From the NCBI GenBank assembly GCA_964439265.1, contig CAYTOA010000014.1:1-64000 (forward strand): 64,000 bases of DNA, given 5' to 3'. The first letter of the stretch is position 1; the number at the start of each line of letters is the position of its first letter. This DNA is from JAGVPT01 sp964439265 (GTDB lineage: Bacteria; Bacteroidota; Ignavibacteria; UBA10030; UBA8401). The notes beneath the pieces were generated by a model. That model saw nothing but the letters and a program-made list of their open reading frames with translations. It was not told the origin of the DNA and did no database searches. Made by a program: the position numbers and the translations under genes. This document shows, piece by piece, positions 1 to 9,516 of this stretch.

Positions 1-515
1 GCAGCGTCCAGGGAAACGTCGCCCTTCGCATCAATAACACCAGATCGAAATTCGATGGACGAGATATGCCCTTCGCCTGTAGCCCTTAGACTCATGATAA
101 ACCGCAGCGCCCCCGATGCCATTCCGCTTTGGTCATGGTGAGGAACAATTGACGGATTGAAAAGAGCCGCAGCTTCCAAAGAATACTCGCACGTGAAATA
201 CGATCCAAGGAGAAGCTTCTTTGCCTTTGACAGTTCCCTGCGAGGAGGGAGAATGCCCTTAACCCGTTCGTAGCCAAGGCGGAAAGCCTCTTCCAGATCC
301 CGGTGGCGGTTCCGGAATTCCGCAATCACTGTCTCCAGCATATTCCGCGATTCGTCGTCGGTCAGATCCAGAACCCGCTGGACAAGTCGTTTCATCCTGG
401 ATGCAAAGCCAGGGCTCAGCGGGCCCAGCGGAAGAAACGGTTTGATAATAACCCGCGAGATATCCGGTTCGATCATTACGGATTGCCTCCGCACTTCAAG
501 TTCTTCCCTCTTCAT
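1..515 (-). CDS. GH130-family glycosidase/phosphorylase, N-terminal part, cut by the window edge
   Basis: The gene starts at 515 (AGAAGGT ribosome site just upstream) and runs off the left edge, so 171 codons are visible with no stop. There is no signal peptide, so the protein is probably cytoplasmic. The stretch around residues 108-155 (YSLEAAALFNPSIVPHHDQS, then LRATGEGHISSIEFRSG) is the conserved core I associate with the long GH130 proteins, which phosphorolyse or hydrolyse beta-mannosides. The start lies 59 bp downstream of the beta-mannosidase stop, so the two are probably cotranscribed and together would depolymerise imported mannosyl-oligosaccharides. The family call is recalled from conserved motifs. 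The exact substrate cannot be read from the fragment. Confidence 0.8.
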   Translation of the reverse strand, partial: MKREELEVRRQSVMIEPDISRVIIKPFLPLGPLSPGFASRMKRLVQRVLDLTDDESRNMLETVIAEFRNRHRDLEEAFRLGYERVKGILPPRRELSKAKKLLLGSYFTCEYSLEAAALFNPSIVPHHDQSGMASGALRFIMSLRATGEGHISSIEFRSGVIDAKGDVSLDA

Positions 516-574
516 AAACGCTTACCTTCTTTCTGGTTGAACATTTCTCCCGATCGCCAAACGCTGCTTGATCT

Positions 575-3022
575 TCACAGCGCTCGAAATCTGAGTTTTT
601 CTTTAATCAATGTCTGGGGGAGATGCGATACAATCCGGACAACCTTGGGTATCCCGGCATCGAGATCGAAAAAATTATCGTCCATTTCAACATCTTCCCC
701 CTCAACCTGAATCCTGATATTCTTCTTCAACCCTGCCGCTGTCAACGTCAGGAGATGAACATTCCCGGGATCGCTCGACAATTGGAAGTCGATAGTCGCC
801 GGTGAAATCTGCATGTGCTTCGGTTCAACAAAATAGAACCTGTTTTCGGACAATACGTCATTGTCTTTTTTTAGAAGCGCGAGAAGATACGATCGAACAG
901 GATCACAATGAGCAGAGTCGGCGTTGCTGATTTTCATAATGAGCTTCGACGCGTTGCGGCCGAAAGTCACCTCAGCTTTCTTTGACCATGCGACGGTTCC
1001 GTCGAAGGAACGGAGAGTGACTTCCAACGTTGCATTCAGGGGCGCGAGCATGTCGGAAGTCGCCCACACCTCCACAGACGATTCCGTGTTCCGAAAACTG
1101 ACCAGCACCGGCGAAAGAAATTTTTTCGCATAAAAATAGGCCGCTTTAGGCCGCAGGGCACTGTCGATAATGGACCAGCTTGTCACGGGCCAGCAGTCGT
1201 TGAGCTGCCAGAAAAGCGAACCGGCCGTAGCAAATTTTCGCCGGCGCCAATGTTCGACCGCGGTTCTCAACGCTTCGGCCTGCACGAGCTGCCCCTTATA
1301 GATAAAATCTGCGAGGTCCTCGGCAACATTCACGTGCCCTGCCTGAAAGCGAAACAACCGCTCCGTCCCCTCGGGAAGTTTGTTGTGATACTCCATTACC
1401 CGGCTTTGCGGGTTGAGGTCGGAGAGGATCATCACCGATTCCAACGTTCTCATATCCGGCGGCGCCTGGAATCCGAATTCCGTCACAAATCGCGACGTGT
1501 CATTTTCATATTCTTTGTAATCCTTCCACCTTCCCCACATCTCCCATTGATGACGATTGCCGTTCGATTCCTCATTCGGGAATCCTTTTCCAAATGGAGA
1601 ACTCCTCCAATAGGGACGAGTGCCGTCGAACGTGCTGCAGACCGACGGAAGCAGCGTCTTGAATATTTTCGAGCCCGTCATTGCATCCGGCGGCCTGCCC
1701 GGATTGTGCTGGCAGAAGATCCACTCGCATTCATTGTTGCCGCACCAGAGAACGATGCTGGGATGATTCCGCAGCCGCTTCACCGCCTTTTCCGCCTCGT
1801 CTCTTACCTGTTTCATGAACCACGCATCTTCGGGATACTCGGCGCAGGCAAACATGAAATCCTGCCATACCATCAATCCGAGCCGGTCGCAGAGGTTGTA
1901 AAATATTTCCTGCTCATAGATCCCGCCTCCCCACACGCGAAGCATGTTCATGTTTGCGGATTTCGCCATGCCGAGCAGCTTTTCGTATGTAGAGTCATTT
2001 ATCCGCGGGATAAACGAATCGCTCGGGATCCAATCTGCCCCTTTGCAGAAGATTTTTTCCCCGTTCATTTCGATCACAAAGGATGTCCCTTGTTTGTCGG
2101 GCTCCTGGAGCAATCGAACCGTGCGGAGTGCAAAAGGAACTTCGAGCCGTTCGACTTCCGCGTCCCTTGACGTGAGAGTAATACTTGCCCGATACATCGG
2201 CTGTCCGCCGTATCCGTTCGGCCACCAGATCTGCGGTTTCTTTATGCGGAGACGAAATTTCATCTTTCCCTTTTTCGCGCGGCGCCGGTCCGTAACGATT
2301 ACTTTCTCATCGCAAATTTCTGTCCGCAATTGCAGAGACGCCGGGGTAAACAGTGACACATCGAGCGACAATTCGACCACAGCTTCATTTTTTGTCAGGG
2401 AAATAACTTTGACAAATGGATAACGCAACGCTCCCTGCGAATGGGTTTCCAGGCGAATGCCGCGCCAGATACCCGAGGTCGCCAGCCGTGGCCCCCAGTC
2501 CCAGCCAAAAGAGTACTGCGCCTTCCGCACATAGATCCGGTGAGGCTCGTGTCCCGCGGCGAGGACACCATGTTTCTTCTCAATAGCTTTCGACCGCAGC
2601 ACCGGAGAATCGAAAAGAATCTCGATATGATTTGTTCCTTTCCGCAGGAACCTCTTCGCATTAAACCGGTGCTCGACGAACATATCCGCCGTTGTTCCGA
2701 GCCTCCTATTGTTGATGCGGATGGATGAATACGTGTCCAGTCCTTCTGCTACGAGTTCAATGCTTTTTTCCTTTAGGAATTTTTCATCGACCTCAAATTC
2801 ACGGCGATAGACCCATTGCTGCGAATCGACCCATTGAACGTCTTCCTCGTTCATTCTGTAGAACGGGTCGGGAATTTTTCCGTTCGTCAAAAGGTCTGTG
2901 TGAACTGTGCCGGGAACGGCGCCGCTCATCCATTCCGTGATGCCGGAAATCTCCTTCGGAAGCCTTCGATATTTATCGACAGCTTTGAACTCCCACGTTC
3001 CGTTGAGATCTATCTTATTCAT
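575..3022 (-). CDS. beta-mannosidase, glycoside hydrolase family 2
   Basis: This 815-residue protein has the GH2 layout: an N-terminal jelly-roll sugar-binding domain (about 1-190), immunoglobulin-like domains, then a TIM barrel from about residue 300. The predicted acid/base is Glu431 in WCGNNECEW and the nucleophile is Glu515 in FVTEFGFQ. WGGGIYE and VWQDFMFACAEYP are typical of beta-mannosidases. No signal peptide is present, so it should act in the cytoplasm on oligosaccharides taken up by the cell, releasing mannose from non-reducing ends. The start is supported by GGAG 8 nt upstream. GH130 follows 59 bp downstream. The 216 bp upstream gap to the T9SS glycosidase holds a palindromic repeat, so this gene could have its own promoter. 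Length and motifs fit the family well. Confidence 0.9.
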   Translation of the reverse strand: MNKIDLNGTWEFKAVDKYRRLPKEISGITEWMSGAVPGTVHTDLLTNGKIPDPFYRMNEEDVQWVDSQQWVYRREFEVDEKFLKEKSIELVAEGLDTYSSIRINNRRLGTTADMFVEHRFNAKRFLRKGTNHIEILFDSPVLRSKAIEKKHGVLAAGHEPHRIYVRKAQYSFGWDWGPRLATSGIWRGIRLETHSQGALRYPFVKVISLTKNEAVVELSLDVSLFTPASLQLRTEICDEKVIVTDRRRAKKGKMKFRLRIKKPQIWWPNGYGGQPMYRASITLTSRDAEVERLEVPFALRTVRLLQEPDKQGTSFVIEMNGEKIFCKGADWIPSDSFIPRINDSTYEKLLGMAKSANMNMLRVWGGGIYEQEIFYNLCDRLGLMVWQDFMFACAEYPEDAWFMKQVRDEAEKAVKRLRNHPSIVLWCGNNECEWIFCQHNPGRPPDAMTGSKIFKTLLPSVCSTFDGTRPYWRSSPFGKGFPNEESNGNRHQWEMWGRWKDYKEYENDTSRFVTEFGFQAPPDMRTLESVMILSDLNPQSRVMEYHNKLPEGTERLFRFQAGHVNVAEDLADFIYKGQLVQAEALRTAVEHWRRRKFATAGSLFWQLNDCWPVTSWSIIDSALRPKAAYFYAKKFLSPVLVSFRNTESSVEVWATSDMLAPLNATLEVTLRSFDGTVAWSKKAEVTFGRNASKLIMKISNADSAHCDPVRSYLLALLKKDNDVLSENRFYFVEPKHMQISPATIDFQLSSDPGNVHLLTLTAAGLKKNIRIQVEGEDVEMDDNFFDLDAGIPKVVRIVSHLPQTLIKEKLRFRAL

Positions 3023-3100
3023 GTCTTCTCTCCACTCCGGGCCATTTTCAATAAATATTTTTTTGTTCTACCGCTCACGAAGTGATGCCTTCGGCACAAG

Positions 3101-3172
3101 GCGCGGAGAACGCCAAGAGTATTGTTGTTCTTCATACTCATAACTTCTTGGCGCGCTTGGAGTCTTTGCGGT
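3101..3172. repeat. imperfect palindromic repeat of the GCGGAGAACGCCAAGAG type
   Basis: The left arm (3101-3122) reads GCGCGGAGAACGCCAAGAGT and the right arm (3134-3172) carries CTTCTTGGCGCGCTTGGAGT followed by CTTTGCGGT. GCCAAGAGTAT can pair with ATACTC and TTCTTGGC across an 11 nt loop. It fills most of the gap between the beta-mannosidase and the upstream T9SS gene. A degenerate half copy lies at 45881-45903. I recall similar words scattered in many environmental bacterial genomes, but this was not checked. Confidence 0.55.
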
Positions 3173-3238
3173 AAAAAAAAAATGAAGACTATTTTCGAGA
3201 AACAGCCCTGCCAAGAAAGTTTCAACCACGTCCAACAC

Positions 3239-6133
3239 TCATCGCAATAAGATCATTTTCTTTACCATCACTGAGTTTGCTGCCTCCAGCTTATAGTAGT
3301 AGACTCCGCTCGCACAGCCGGCAGCGTTCCACGCCACGGAGTATTCACCGGCGCTGACTCTCTCACGGACCAGGGTTGCGATCTCCCTTCCCAGCACATC
3401 AAAAATTTTCAACGTCACAAAGCCGGGCGCAGGAAGAGCAAAACGGATGGTCGTCGACGGATTAAACGGATTGGGAAAATTCTGTGCAAGGTCGAATTCC
3501 GCCGGGAGAGCAGCATCCGACCGTTTCCCAATACCGGAAATAACGTCGTAGAATGCGGCGATNNNNNNNNNNNNNNNNNNNNNNNNNNNNNNNNNNNNNN
3601 NNNNNNNNNNNNNNNNNNNNNNNNNNNNNNNNNNNNNNNNNNNNNNNNNNNNNNNNNNNNNNTCCCGCGTACCATTAAAGGCTTGCACGGTCATCCAGAA
3701 ATTGACGGTGATGCCGTTTTGAAAATTCAAGATCGAATCATTGGGAATAGTCACCACTGTGTGACCATCGAAAGAGTAAGCTCTTGCCGGATTGCCGAAC
3801 CGATCGTTGACAAATGATCCGCCGCCTGCCGTCCCATCGTTATGAAATCCGCTCGCGTCTTTCGTGTCGCCGCTAAAAGGATAATACGCGACCAGGCTTC
3901 CTGTCTGCCCATTGGAGAAATCTCTCACTTCCAATCCTGCGCTGTCCGTTGCTGTTCCGCCGTGTCCGTCATCAACGGTGCACTGTATGTAATAGTTGCC
4001 CGCGGCTTGAGGAGCTTGCCACGAAACCGCGGATCCCGCGCCGGTCAGTACACCGTTCGCAGTCGACCAGTGATATGTTAATGCGTTGGTATCCGGGTCC
4101 GTCGCGAAACAACTGATCATGCTCGTTCCTCCGAAGTCAATTTTTCCCGGCGTTGCTTTCATTCTTGAAATAACCGGGGCATGATTGATTGATTGCACTA
4201 CGGCAATGGTGTCAAGAGCGGTCACCTGCGCTCCGTGAGTATCGCTGACAATACACCGGACGACAAACGTCCCGACTGTATCCGGCGCGCTCCACGTAAC
4301 AAAAGCTCCGCTTCCCAATACGGAACCTCCGGAAGCGCTCCACGAATAAGAAAGAGTGTCATTATCAATGTCCGTTGCGGTGCAGTAGATAAACGTTGAA
4401 TGTTTCCTGAGAACGGTGCTGCTGTCGGGCGTCAGGCTTTTGATTCTCGGTGGATTGTTCGCGCCCATATGGCCGGAATGATAATCGATGACAATGCCGT
4501 TGATGAGCATTTGATCAAGGTTGTATGTGGGAACAACCGACGCCGGCGTATTCACGACGAGTACTGCACTGTTCGCATTGATCGGCAGGGCGACCACTCC
4601 GGTCACCTTTGTCAGGATGTATGAATGCGACACGGCATCGTACAAATCATGCTGGCCGGTCCCTGCATCAAAACTGACGGAGCGCTGGATCGAATCCGGA
4701 TTGAACAATAGGAATGTCGGGAATGCAGCCGCATGGAAATAATCTGTTTTCAATACATCCAATCGGAGGATCATGGGAACATCGGTCGTGTCGATGATGC
4801 CGCCAAATATTCCGGCATGTGAAGAACCGTAGAGTGCAAAGTTGGTCGGCGCGTTGCCGTCCCCCGTCGCATATGGTGTGATGCTGCCGCTCGACTGATG
4901 CATCGATTCGTGCGCTATGAGAGACTGGGGATCGTATTGATGCGACCATGTGATTCCGTCCTGGTTGCCGTCCGGTAAATAGTTCGTGTAAAAAAGACGC
5001 GCGGCATTCGATGCATTCAACATCCACTTTCCAATCGCTCTGGCAAACCGCGGGTCGTACCGAACCATCGGAACGAGAGCCCCCGCCTCTTCGAACGTGT
5101 TCATCACAAATGGATAGCCATTGCCGCTGCCGTATCCTGTCTCGCCGATGAGTCCGTCGCAATCGTATCCCCCCCAATTACCTACCGTCACTCCCCATAA
5201 TCTGGAATTATCGCTCCCGTCAGAAAAACACCAGTTCACAATTTTCACCATGTCGTACGTTGTACCCAGTTCGGCATTCATCCGTGCTCCAATGTAAGCG
5301 CCATATGGCAGTTGAAGCTCGTACGACGGATTTGGGTCCGCCGCATTTTGATAGGCAAACAACGACTCCATTGCCAATTCCGCGCCGACTCTGTACTGTG
5401 CATTGCCGGTTTGAACATAGGCAGAGTAGAGCAGCCATGCAATCGTACCTCCTGCTTCCGGCTCAACCCATCCGGAGTTTGTCGGAGTCATCGTGGAGAG
5501 GTTCCAGGCCGTGTGGCTGAGGTTGGCAAGCTTCCACGGCGTTGTGCCTGCGCCCATCGCATTCAGCGCCGCCAGCCATCGATTTGCGACCGTAACGAAT
5601 TGGCTTCGAAAATTTCCTGTCGATGGATACATACTATAGAGCTGGTAGAAGAATACATTCGGCATCATGTCGTACCACCAATCGCTTCCGCTCGAGCCGC
5701 CGGGGTTATTAAGGTAAACATCCTCGCCGGGATTCTGATTGAACCAAGCCTGACATGCCGAGACCCAGTTAAATCCAAACTGATTTGTCTTGTCCACGCC
5801 GACGAGCGAAGCGCTCACGACTGCCGGAATACAGTTAATCGCCTCTTGTGTTTGAGACGGCAGCTGCCCGACATAACTCGAAAGGCTGAAATTCTGGCTC
5901 ACGGACACAAGCGGCAGATACGTACCGGTCAATTTCGAATTGAACACGAGCGAATCGTATCCGACGGTAACATGTTTCCAATTTCTCATTATATACGGCG
6001 ACGGCTTATTCGGCATAAGGTCAATTCTCGCGATCGATATCTGCTGGGCGATACACGTGCACGAAACTGCAATCGAAGTGAAGAGAACAACTCCAGCATA
6101 TCGATACACCAATGTGTTATCCGTGCGATTCAT
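3239..6133 (-). CDS. secreted alpha-barrel glycosidase-like protein with two PKD-like repeats, LamG domain and T9SS tail
   Basis: The protein has a signal peptide (about 1-29) and then a 500-residue region rich in Trp and Tyr that looks like an (alpha/alpha)6 glycosidase-type barrel, but I do not recognise a named family. Two similar beta-sandwich modules of PKD/cadherin type (ATDIDNDTLSYSWSASGG and FATDPDTNALTYHWSTANG) follow at about 565-745. A LamG-type jelly roll begins at about 755 (LVAYYPFSGDTKDASGFHND) and is interrupted by a run of Ns at residues 824-857. The C-terminus (FDLAQNFPNPFNPSTTIRFA) is a T9SS sorting domain, so the protein should be exported and probably surface-anchored. 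The start overlaps the stop of the upstream gene by 4 bp. A role in polysaccharide binding or cleavage is inferred from architecture and neighbours. Confidence 0.75.
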   Translation of the reverse strand: MNRTDNTLVYRYAGVVLFTSIAVSCTCIAQQISIARIDLMPNKPSPYIMRNWKHVTVGYDSLVFNSKLTGTYLPLVSVSQNFSLSSYVGQLPSQTQEAINCIPAVVSASLVGVDKTNQFGFNWVSACQAWFNQNPGEDVYLNNPGGSSGSDWWYDMMPNVFFYQLYSMYPSTGNFRSQFVTVANRWLAALNAMGAGTTPWKLANLSHTAWNLSTMTPTNSGWVEPEAGGTIAWLLYSAYVQTGNAQYRVGAELAMESLFAYQNAADPNPSYELQLPYGAYIGARMNAELGTTYDMVKIVNWCFSDGSDNSRLWGVTVGNWGGYDCDGLIGETGYGSGNGYPFVMNTFEEAGALVPMVRYDPRFARAIGKWMLNASNAARLFYTNYLPDGNQDGITWSHQYDPQSLIAHESMHQSSGSITPYATGDGNAPTNFALYGSSHAGIFGGIIDTTDVPMILRLDVLKTDYFHAAAFPTFLLFNPDSIQRSVSFDAGTGQHDLYDAVSHSYILTKVTGVVALPINANSAVLVVNTPASVVPTYNLDQMLINGIVIDYHSGHMGANNPPRIKSLTPDSSTVLRKHSTFIYCTATDIDNDTLSYSWSASGGSVLGSGAFVTWSAPDTVGTFVVRCIVSDTHGAQVTALDTIAVVQSINHAPVISRMKATPGKIDFGGTSMISCFATDPDTNALTYHWSTANGVLTGAGSAVSWQAPQAAGNYYIQCTVDDGHGGTATDSAGLEVRDFSNGQTGSLVAYYPFSGDTKDASGFHNDGTAGGGSFVNDRFGNPARAYSFDGHTVVTIPNDSILNFQNGITVNFWMTVQAFNGTRXXXXXXXXXXXXXXXXXXXXXXXXXXXXXXXXXXIAAFYDVISGIGKRSDAALPAEFDLAQNFPNPFNPSTTIRFALPAPGFVTLKIFDVLGREIATLVRERVSAGEYSVAWNAAGCASGVYYYKLEAANSVMVKKMILLR
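3563..3662. other. assembly gap of 100 Ns inside the LamG region
   Basis: The 100-N run is a conventional scaffold spacer, not a measured length. The LamG domain stops after about 70 residues on one side, and its usual end (EIAAFYDV) appears directly on the other, so roughly 80-110 residues are probably missing. The flanks do not overlap each other, unlike the second gap in this window. Confidence 0.9.
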
Positions 6134-7512
6134 CGCGCATATTTCCCGTCACGTGCCGTGAGCGTTCCAGTCGTCTCGTCTAACGCAAGGGTCAATTCGT
6201 CACCGGTCTCATTTCTGAACAATCCCATAATTGAGTGTTCATTCGACGTTTCGCTGATCTTCTTGTAGGCCAGATATTTTTTGGCGACCGGATACTGGTC
6301 GATCTCCACAAGTGTATGCAGAGCTTCGATCGTTGATTCGGCGCCGGAGTTCCTGTTGAAGGTGAGTGAATCCATAATGCCGTCGAAGCAAATGCCGGAT
6401 TGTGCATCATACAGTTGCTGATGCGCGATATTATTTCCAAACAGCCACGACGCAGCGAGCCCTGCCATTTTCAGGTACGACTCGTTTTGGGTCGCATCGT
6501 ATAATCGAAGAAGCCCCACGGCGATCGGACGAATGCCGTAGGCGATTTGTTCGCGATTGAAATTGCTGTCCGGATGGGCAACATTCAGCTCTTTCATGTA
6601 CCCTTGAATAAGAAGCCGGCTGTAGAAATCTTTTGCTTCACGCTCGCCCGAGCGGATCATAGCACTGTCCTTGAGAAGCATCCCCGCGATGGCGAGTGCT
6701 TGTGTCTGACCATTCCCCCACATATGCCACATGGTTTCCCAAGATCGATGAAGGCCATATGGATAAGTCGATGCATTTCCATCCTGCATCGCCACCAAGC
6801 CCTGAGCAATTTTTTGAATATACACTTTAATCGCCGGGTCACCGGTGACACGGTAATATTCCGACAATCCAAGCAATAATTCCGAGCTTACATCCGCGCC
6901 CGATTCATAAATCAGCCATTGCGGCACTCGAAACCTCCCGCTGTCCCTTGTGTCCCCGTATCTTTTCAGGAGCGCTTCGATATGCGGAAACGTACGTTCG
7001 ATCCCACTCTTAAGACGGGCTGCGAACGTCGTGTCTATCCCCTTGAAGATCCTGTATCCGAGCGACATGGACCAGACGCCGCGCGCAGCCCACCAGCCGA
7101 ACGATTTATAGCTTGTCTTCCCCGTGCGGTTGATGCTATGGTCGGCCAAAACAAAATTGTAGAACTCGCCGTCACTTGTCTCCATCGCCGCGACAAATTT
7201 CAGAAGCGACAGTGCTGGTGCCAGTTTTGAGCTGTCGCCGGTAAGCTCGAAGCAGCGGAGTGTGACGACCGCAGCGCGGGCGGCGTCGTCGACGCAGGCA
7301 ATGCCTTCCGGACCGGACTCTTTCGCATCAACCCACTCGTATGCGGGATAGTTCGAATAAATATGAGCGATGCTTACCGTATCGCCGTAGAGTTCTATTT
7401 TCTCGGTAAGGTGTCCGAGATGTTTGAAATTCACGAGCGAAGATTGCTCCTGAGCCGAAACAGCGGATAATGAGGCAATAAAGAGGAAGACAATCTTCAG
7501 AATTCTTTTCAT
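6130..7512 (-). CDS. secreted alpha-helical-barrel glycosidase-like protein of unknown family
   Basis: The protein has 460 residues with a signal peptide (MKRILKIVFLFIASLSAVSA, then QE). The rest is mostly helical with repeated pairs of helices and aromatic motifs (GIACVDDAARAAVVTLRCFE, KSFGWWAARGVWSMSLGYR, WETMWHMWGNGQTQALAIAG), the look of a six-hairpin (alpha/alpha) toroid seen in many glycosidases and lyases. I do not recognise a named family and cannot assign catalytic residues. It overlaps the sugar kinase stop and the next gene start by 4 bp each, so it is translationally coupled on both sides. There is no T9SS tail and no lipobox, so it is probably periplasmic. Processing of a periplasmic oligosaccharide is an inference from the locus. 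Confidence 0.6.
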   Translation of the reverse strand: MKRILKIVFLFIASLSAVSAQEQSSLVNFKHLGHLTEKIELYGDTVSIAHIYSNYPAYEWVDAKESGPEGIACVDDAARAAVVTLRCFELTGDSSKLAPALSLLKFVAAMETSDGEFYNFVLADHSINRTGKTSYKSFGWWAARGVWSMSLGYRIFKGIDTTFAARLKSGIERTFPHIEALLKRYGDTRDSGRFRVPQWLIYESGADVSSELLLGLSEYYRVTGDPAIKVYIQKIAQGLVAMQDGNASTYPYGLHRSWETMWHMWGNGQTQALAIAGMLLKDSAMIRSGEREAKDFYSRLLIQGYMKELNVAHPDSNFNREQIAYGIRPIAVGLLRLYDATQNESYLKMAGLAASWLFGNNIAHQQLYDAQSGICFDGIMDSLTFNRNSGAESTIEALHTLVEIDQYPVAKKYLAYKKISETSNEHSIMGLFRNETGDELTLALDETTGTLTARDGKYAR

Positions 7513-8495
7513 TGGCGGTGGACTTTCTGCGATCTCAAGAATTTTTTCAGCAACGAAGCATTGGGGAGCGCCGGGATGGCGCCCTGTTTAGCAGCCGTCA
7601 GCGCGCCAACGGCATTCGCAGCACGGCAATTCCAAACAAGGTCGGCAAGCGTCAACTCAGCAATGCTCTTTCCGCTTCGAACGAGGCCGTGGAGCAGCGC
7701 CGCATAGAACCCGTCTCCGCACCCCGTCGTGTCGGCGCCCTTTACGCGAAAGCCGTTTACGAAACCGGAATGTTGAGCCGACTTGAAATAGCACCCTTTT
7801 TCGCCGCGCGTCACCACCACCAGCTCCGGTCCCATCAAAAGAAACTCTGCTGCGGCCATCTCGATATCTTCGAACCCGGAGAGGAATGCCGATTCCTCGT
7901 CATTCATCCTTAGTACATGAGACAGGCGAATTGTCTTAATAATATTCCTGCGCGCTTCATCCGGAGAGCCCCAGAGTGCGAGCCGCAAATTCGGATCGAA
8001 CGCGATCGTGCACCCCTCACGTCTCAGCCTTTTGACGATCCGGAAGAGCGATGTCCTCGCAGGCTCATGCAACAACAAGAAAGAACTGACCGCTGCTATT
8101 TTGGATTTTGATACTTGCTCGATGTCGACATCGCGGGGAAGAAGCTGTTCGTCCGCAGGACTTTTTTCCCAGAATTCAAAATCGCGTCCGCCTGATTTCG
8201 TGAGCGACACAAACGCGAGCCGTGTTTTATGCTCATCGTCGAAACTCATCCCGGCCGTGTCGACACCGTAGCGGGCGAGTTCCGTGCGCAAAAATTTTCC
8301 GAACGGATCAGCACCGACCTTGCCCACAAATGCGGAGCGGGTTCCGAGTTTTGCAAGGCCAACGGCAACATTTGCGGGAGCCCCTCCGGCAAGCTTCAAA
8401 AAACTTTCCGATTCCGAAAGGGTTATCCCTTTTTTGATGGAGACAAAGTCGATGAGCGCCTCGCCGATGCATGTTACTTCAGGGTATGATTTCAT
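7509..8495 (-). CDS. PfkB-family sugar kinase, fructokinase-like
   Basis: This 328-residue cytoplasmic protein shows both PfkB signatures: the N-terminal GGAPANVAVGLAKLG (37-51) that lines the sugar site, and the C-terminal DTTGCGDGF (255-263) with the predicted catalytic base Asp261. The spacing and the GEALIDFVS opening resemble fructokinases, but ribokinase-like substrates are possible. It would phosphorylate a sugar released by the locus, using ATP. Its start overlaps the dehydrogenase stop (8492-8495) and its stop overlaps the next start (7509-7512), so it is locked in the operon. Together with the dehydrogenase next door, a polyol to ketose to ketose-6-phosphate route is plausible, with glucose-6-phosphate isomerase also present in the window. 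Confidence 0.88.
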   Translation of the reverse strand: MKSYPEVTCIGEALIDFVSIKKGITLSESESFLKLAGGAPANVAVGLAKLGTRSAFVGKVGADPFGKFLRTELARYGVDTAGMSFDDEHKTRLAFVSLTKSGGRDFEFWEKSPADEQLLPRDVDIEQVSKSKIAAVSSFLLLHEPARTSLFRIVKRLRREGCTIAFDPNLRLALWGSPDEARRNIIKTIRLSHVLRMNDEESAFLSGFEDIEMAAAEFLLMGPELVVVTRGEKGCYFKSAQHSGFVNGFRVKGADTTGCGDGFYAALLHGLVRSGKSIAELTLADLVWNCRAANAVGALTAAKQGAIPALPNASLLKKFLRSQKVHRQ

Positions 8496-9508
8496 CTGTT
8501 CGGCTCGATGATGCTCTTAAGAGTTTTGCCTTCCCGTTGGTACGCAAGCGCGTTGTTCACCTCGTCCAGCGGGAATCTGTCGATCTGAAACCTGTCGACG
8601 CGGACTCTTCCTGAATGCAGCAAAGCGATCGACCGCGAAAAAGTGTTCGGATTCACATACGACCCGACAATCGTGAGTTCTTTGAAATAGACCTGGTTCG
8701 GTTCGACCTGGATTTTTTCTCCAATAGGAGAGACGCCGAAGAATTCAACCGTACCTCCCCGCCGTACGAGCTCCAGCGCGAGGTGGGCTGTCTGAGGCCT
8801 GCCTGCACATTCGATGACCACGTCGGCGCCGACATGCGTCATATCCATGACGGCGGTTTTCGCGTCGCTCTCCGACGGATCAACGGCCGCATCCGCACCC
8901 AATTCAATTGCGATTCGTCTTTTGTGCTGCAGCGGTTCAATAACAATTGTGCGGCTTGCGCCGGCGTTCCTGGCAAGCTGCAGCATGATCAATCCGATCG
9001 TTCCGCCCCCGATGATAACAACGGTATCACCCGCGCAAATATTGGCTCTGTCAATTCCGTGGACAGCGCACGAGACGGGCTCGACAAACGCAGCGGCCTC
9101 CATCAGCATCCCTTCCGGCAGAAGATAGATTTGCTCTGACGGAACAAAACAATACTCAGCCATCCCTCCGTCATGATCAACGCCCAGAGCCTTCAGATTT
9201 GCGCAGAGATGCACGAGACCGCGCCGGCAATAATAGCAAACGCCGCAGGAAATATTCGGATCGACGGCAGCGCGCTGCCCCGGCGCTATTCCGTGAACAG
9301 CGATTCCGACATCTTCAACAATGCCGGTAAACTCATGTCCGAGCACAACCGGCGGAGTAGAGCGTGAAGTTCCTTCCACAATATGCACATCCGTTCCGCA
9401 AACGCCGCACGCTTTGACCTTTAAAAGTACTTCGTTCGGCATCAGCGTGCGCAGCGGCGTTGACCGGACAGTGAGAGAATGGGGTTTTTCAAAAAGTGCG
9501 ACTTTCAT
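8492..9508 (-). CDS. zinc-dependent medium-chain dehydrogenase, polyol/threonine dehydrogenase-like
   Basis: This 338-residue protein of the MDR superfamily has catalytic zinc ligands in ACGVCGTDVH (Cys37) and VLGHEFTG (His58, Glu59). The structural zinc cysteines lie in SCGVCYYCRRGLVHLC (88, 91, 94, 102). The NAD-binding fold shows IIGGGTIGLIML at 165-176. It would oxidise a sugar alcohol or related hydroxyl compound with NAD in the cytoplasm, but the substrate cannot be read from sequence. The ribosome site AAGAAGG precedes the start. It begins 8 bp after the large glycosidase-like gene and overlaps the kinase gene by 4 bp. Confidence 0.87.
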   Translation of the reverse strand: MKVALFEKPHSLTVRSTPLRTLMPNEVLLKVKACGVCGTDVHIVEGTSRSTPPVVLGHEFTGIVEDVGIAVHGIAPGQRAAVDPNISCGVCYYCRRGLVHLCANLKALGVDHDGGMAEYCFVPSEQIYLLPEGMLMEAAAFVEPVSCAVHGIDRANICAGDTVVIIGGGTIGLIMLQLARNAGASRTIVIEPLQHKRRIAIELGADAAVDPSESDAKTAVMDMTHVGADVVIECAGRPQTAHLALELVRRGGTVEFFGVSPIGEKIQVEPNQVYFKELTIVGSYVNPNTFSRSIALLHSGRVRVDRFQIDRFPLDEVNNALAYQREGKTLKSIIEPNR

Positions 9509-9516
9509 AGCCTTCT

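Noticed and set aside
1250..2170. 306-codon open frame on the plus strand
   Set aside because: It lies wholly opposite the beta-mannosidase gene, whose motifs and length are certain. The translation has no recognisable domain.
5312..6268. 318-codon open frame on the plus strand
   Set aside because: It is antisense to the T9SS glycosidase-like gene and crosses into the next gene. It has no ribosome site and an Arg-rich shadow composition.
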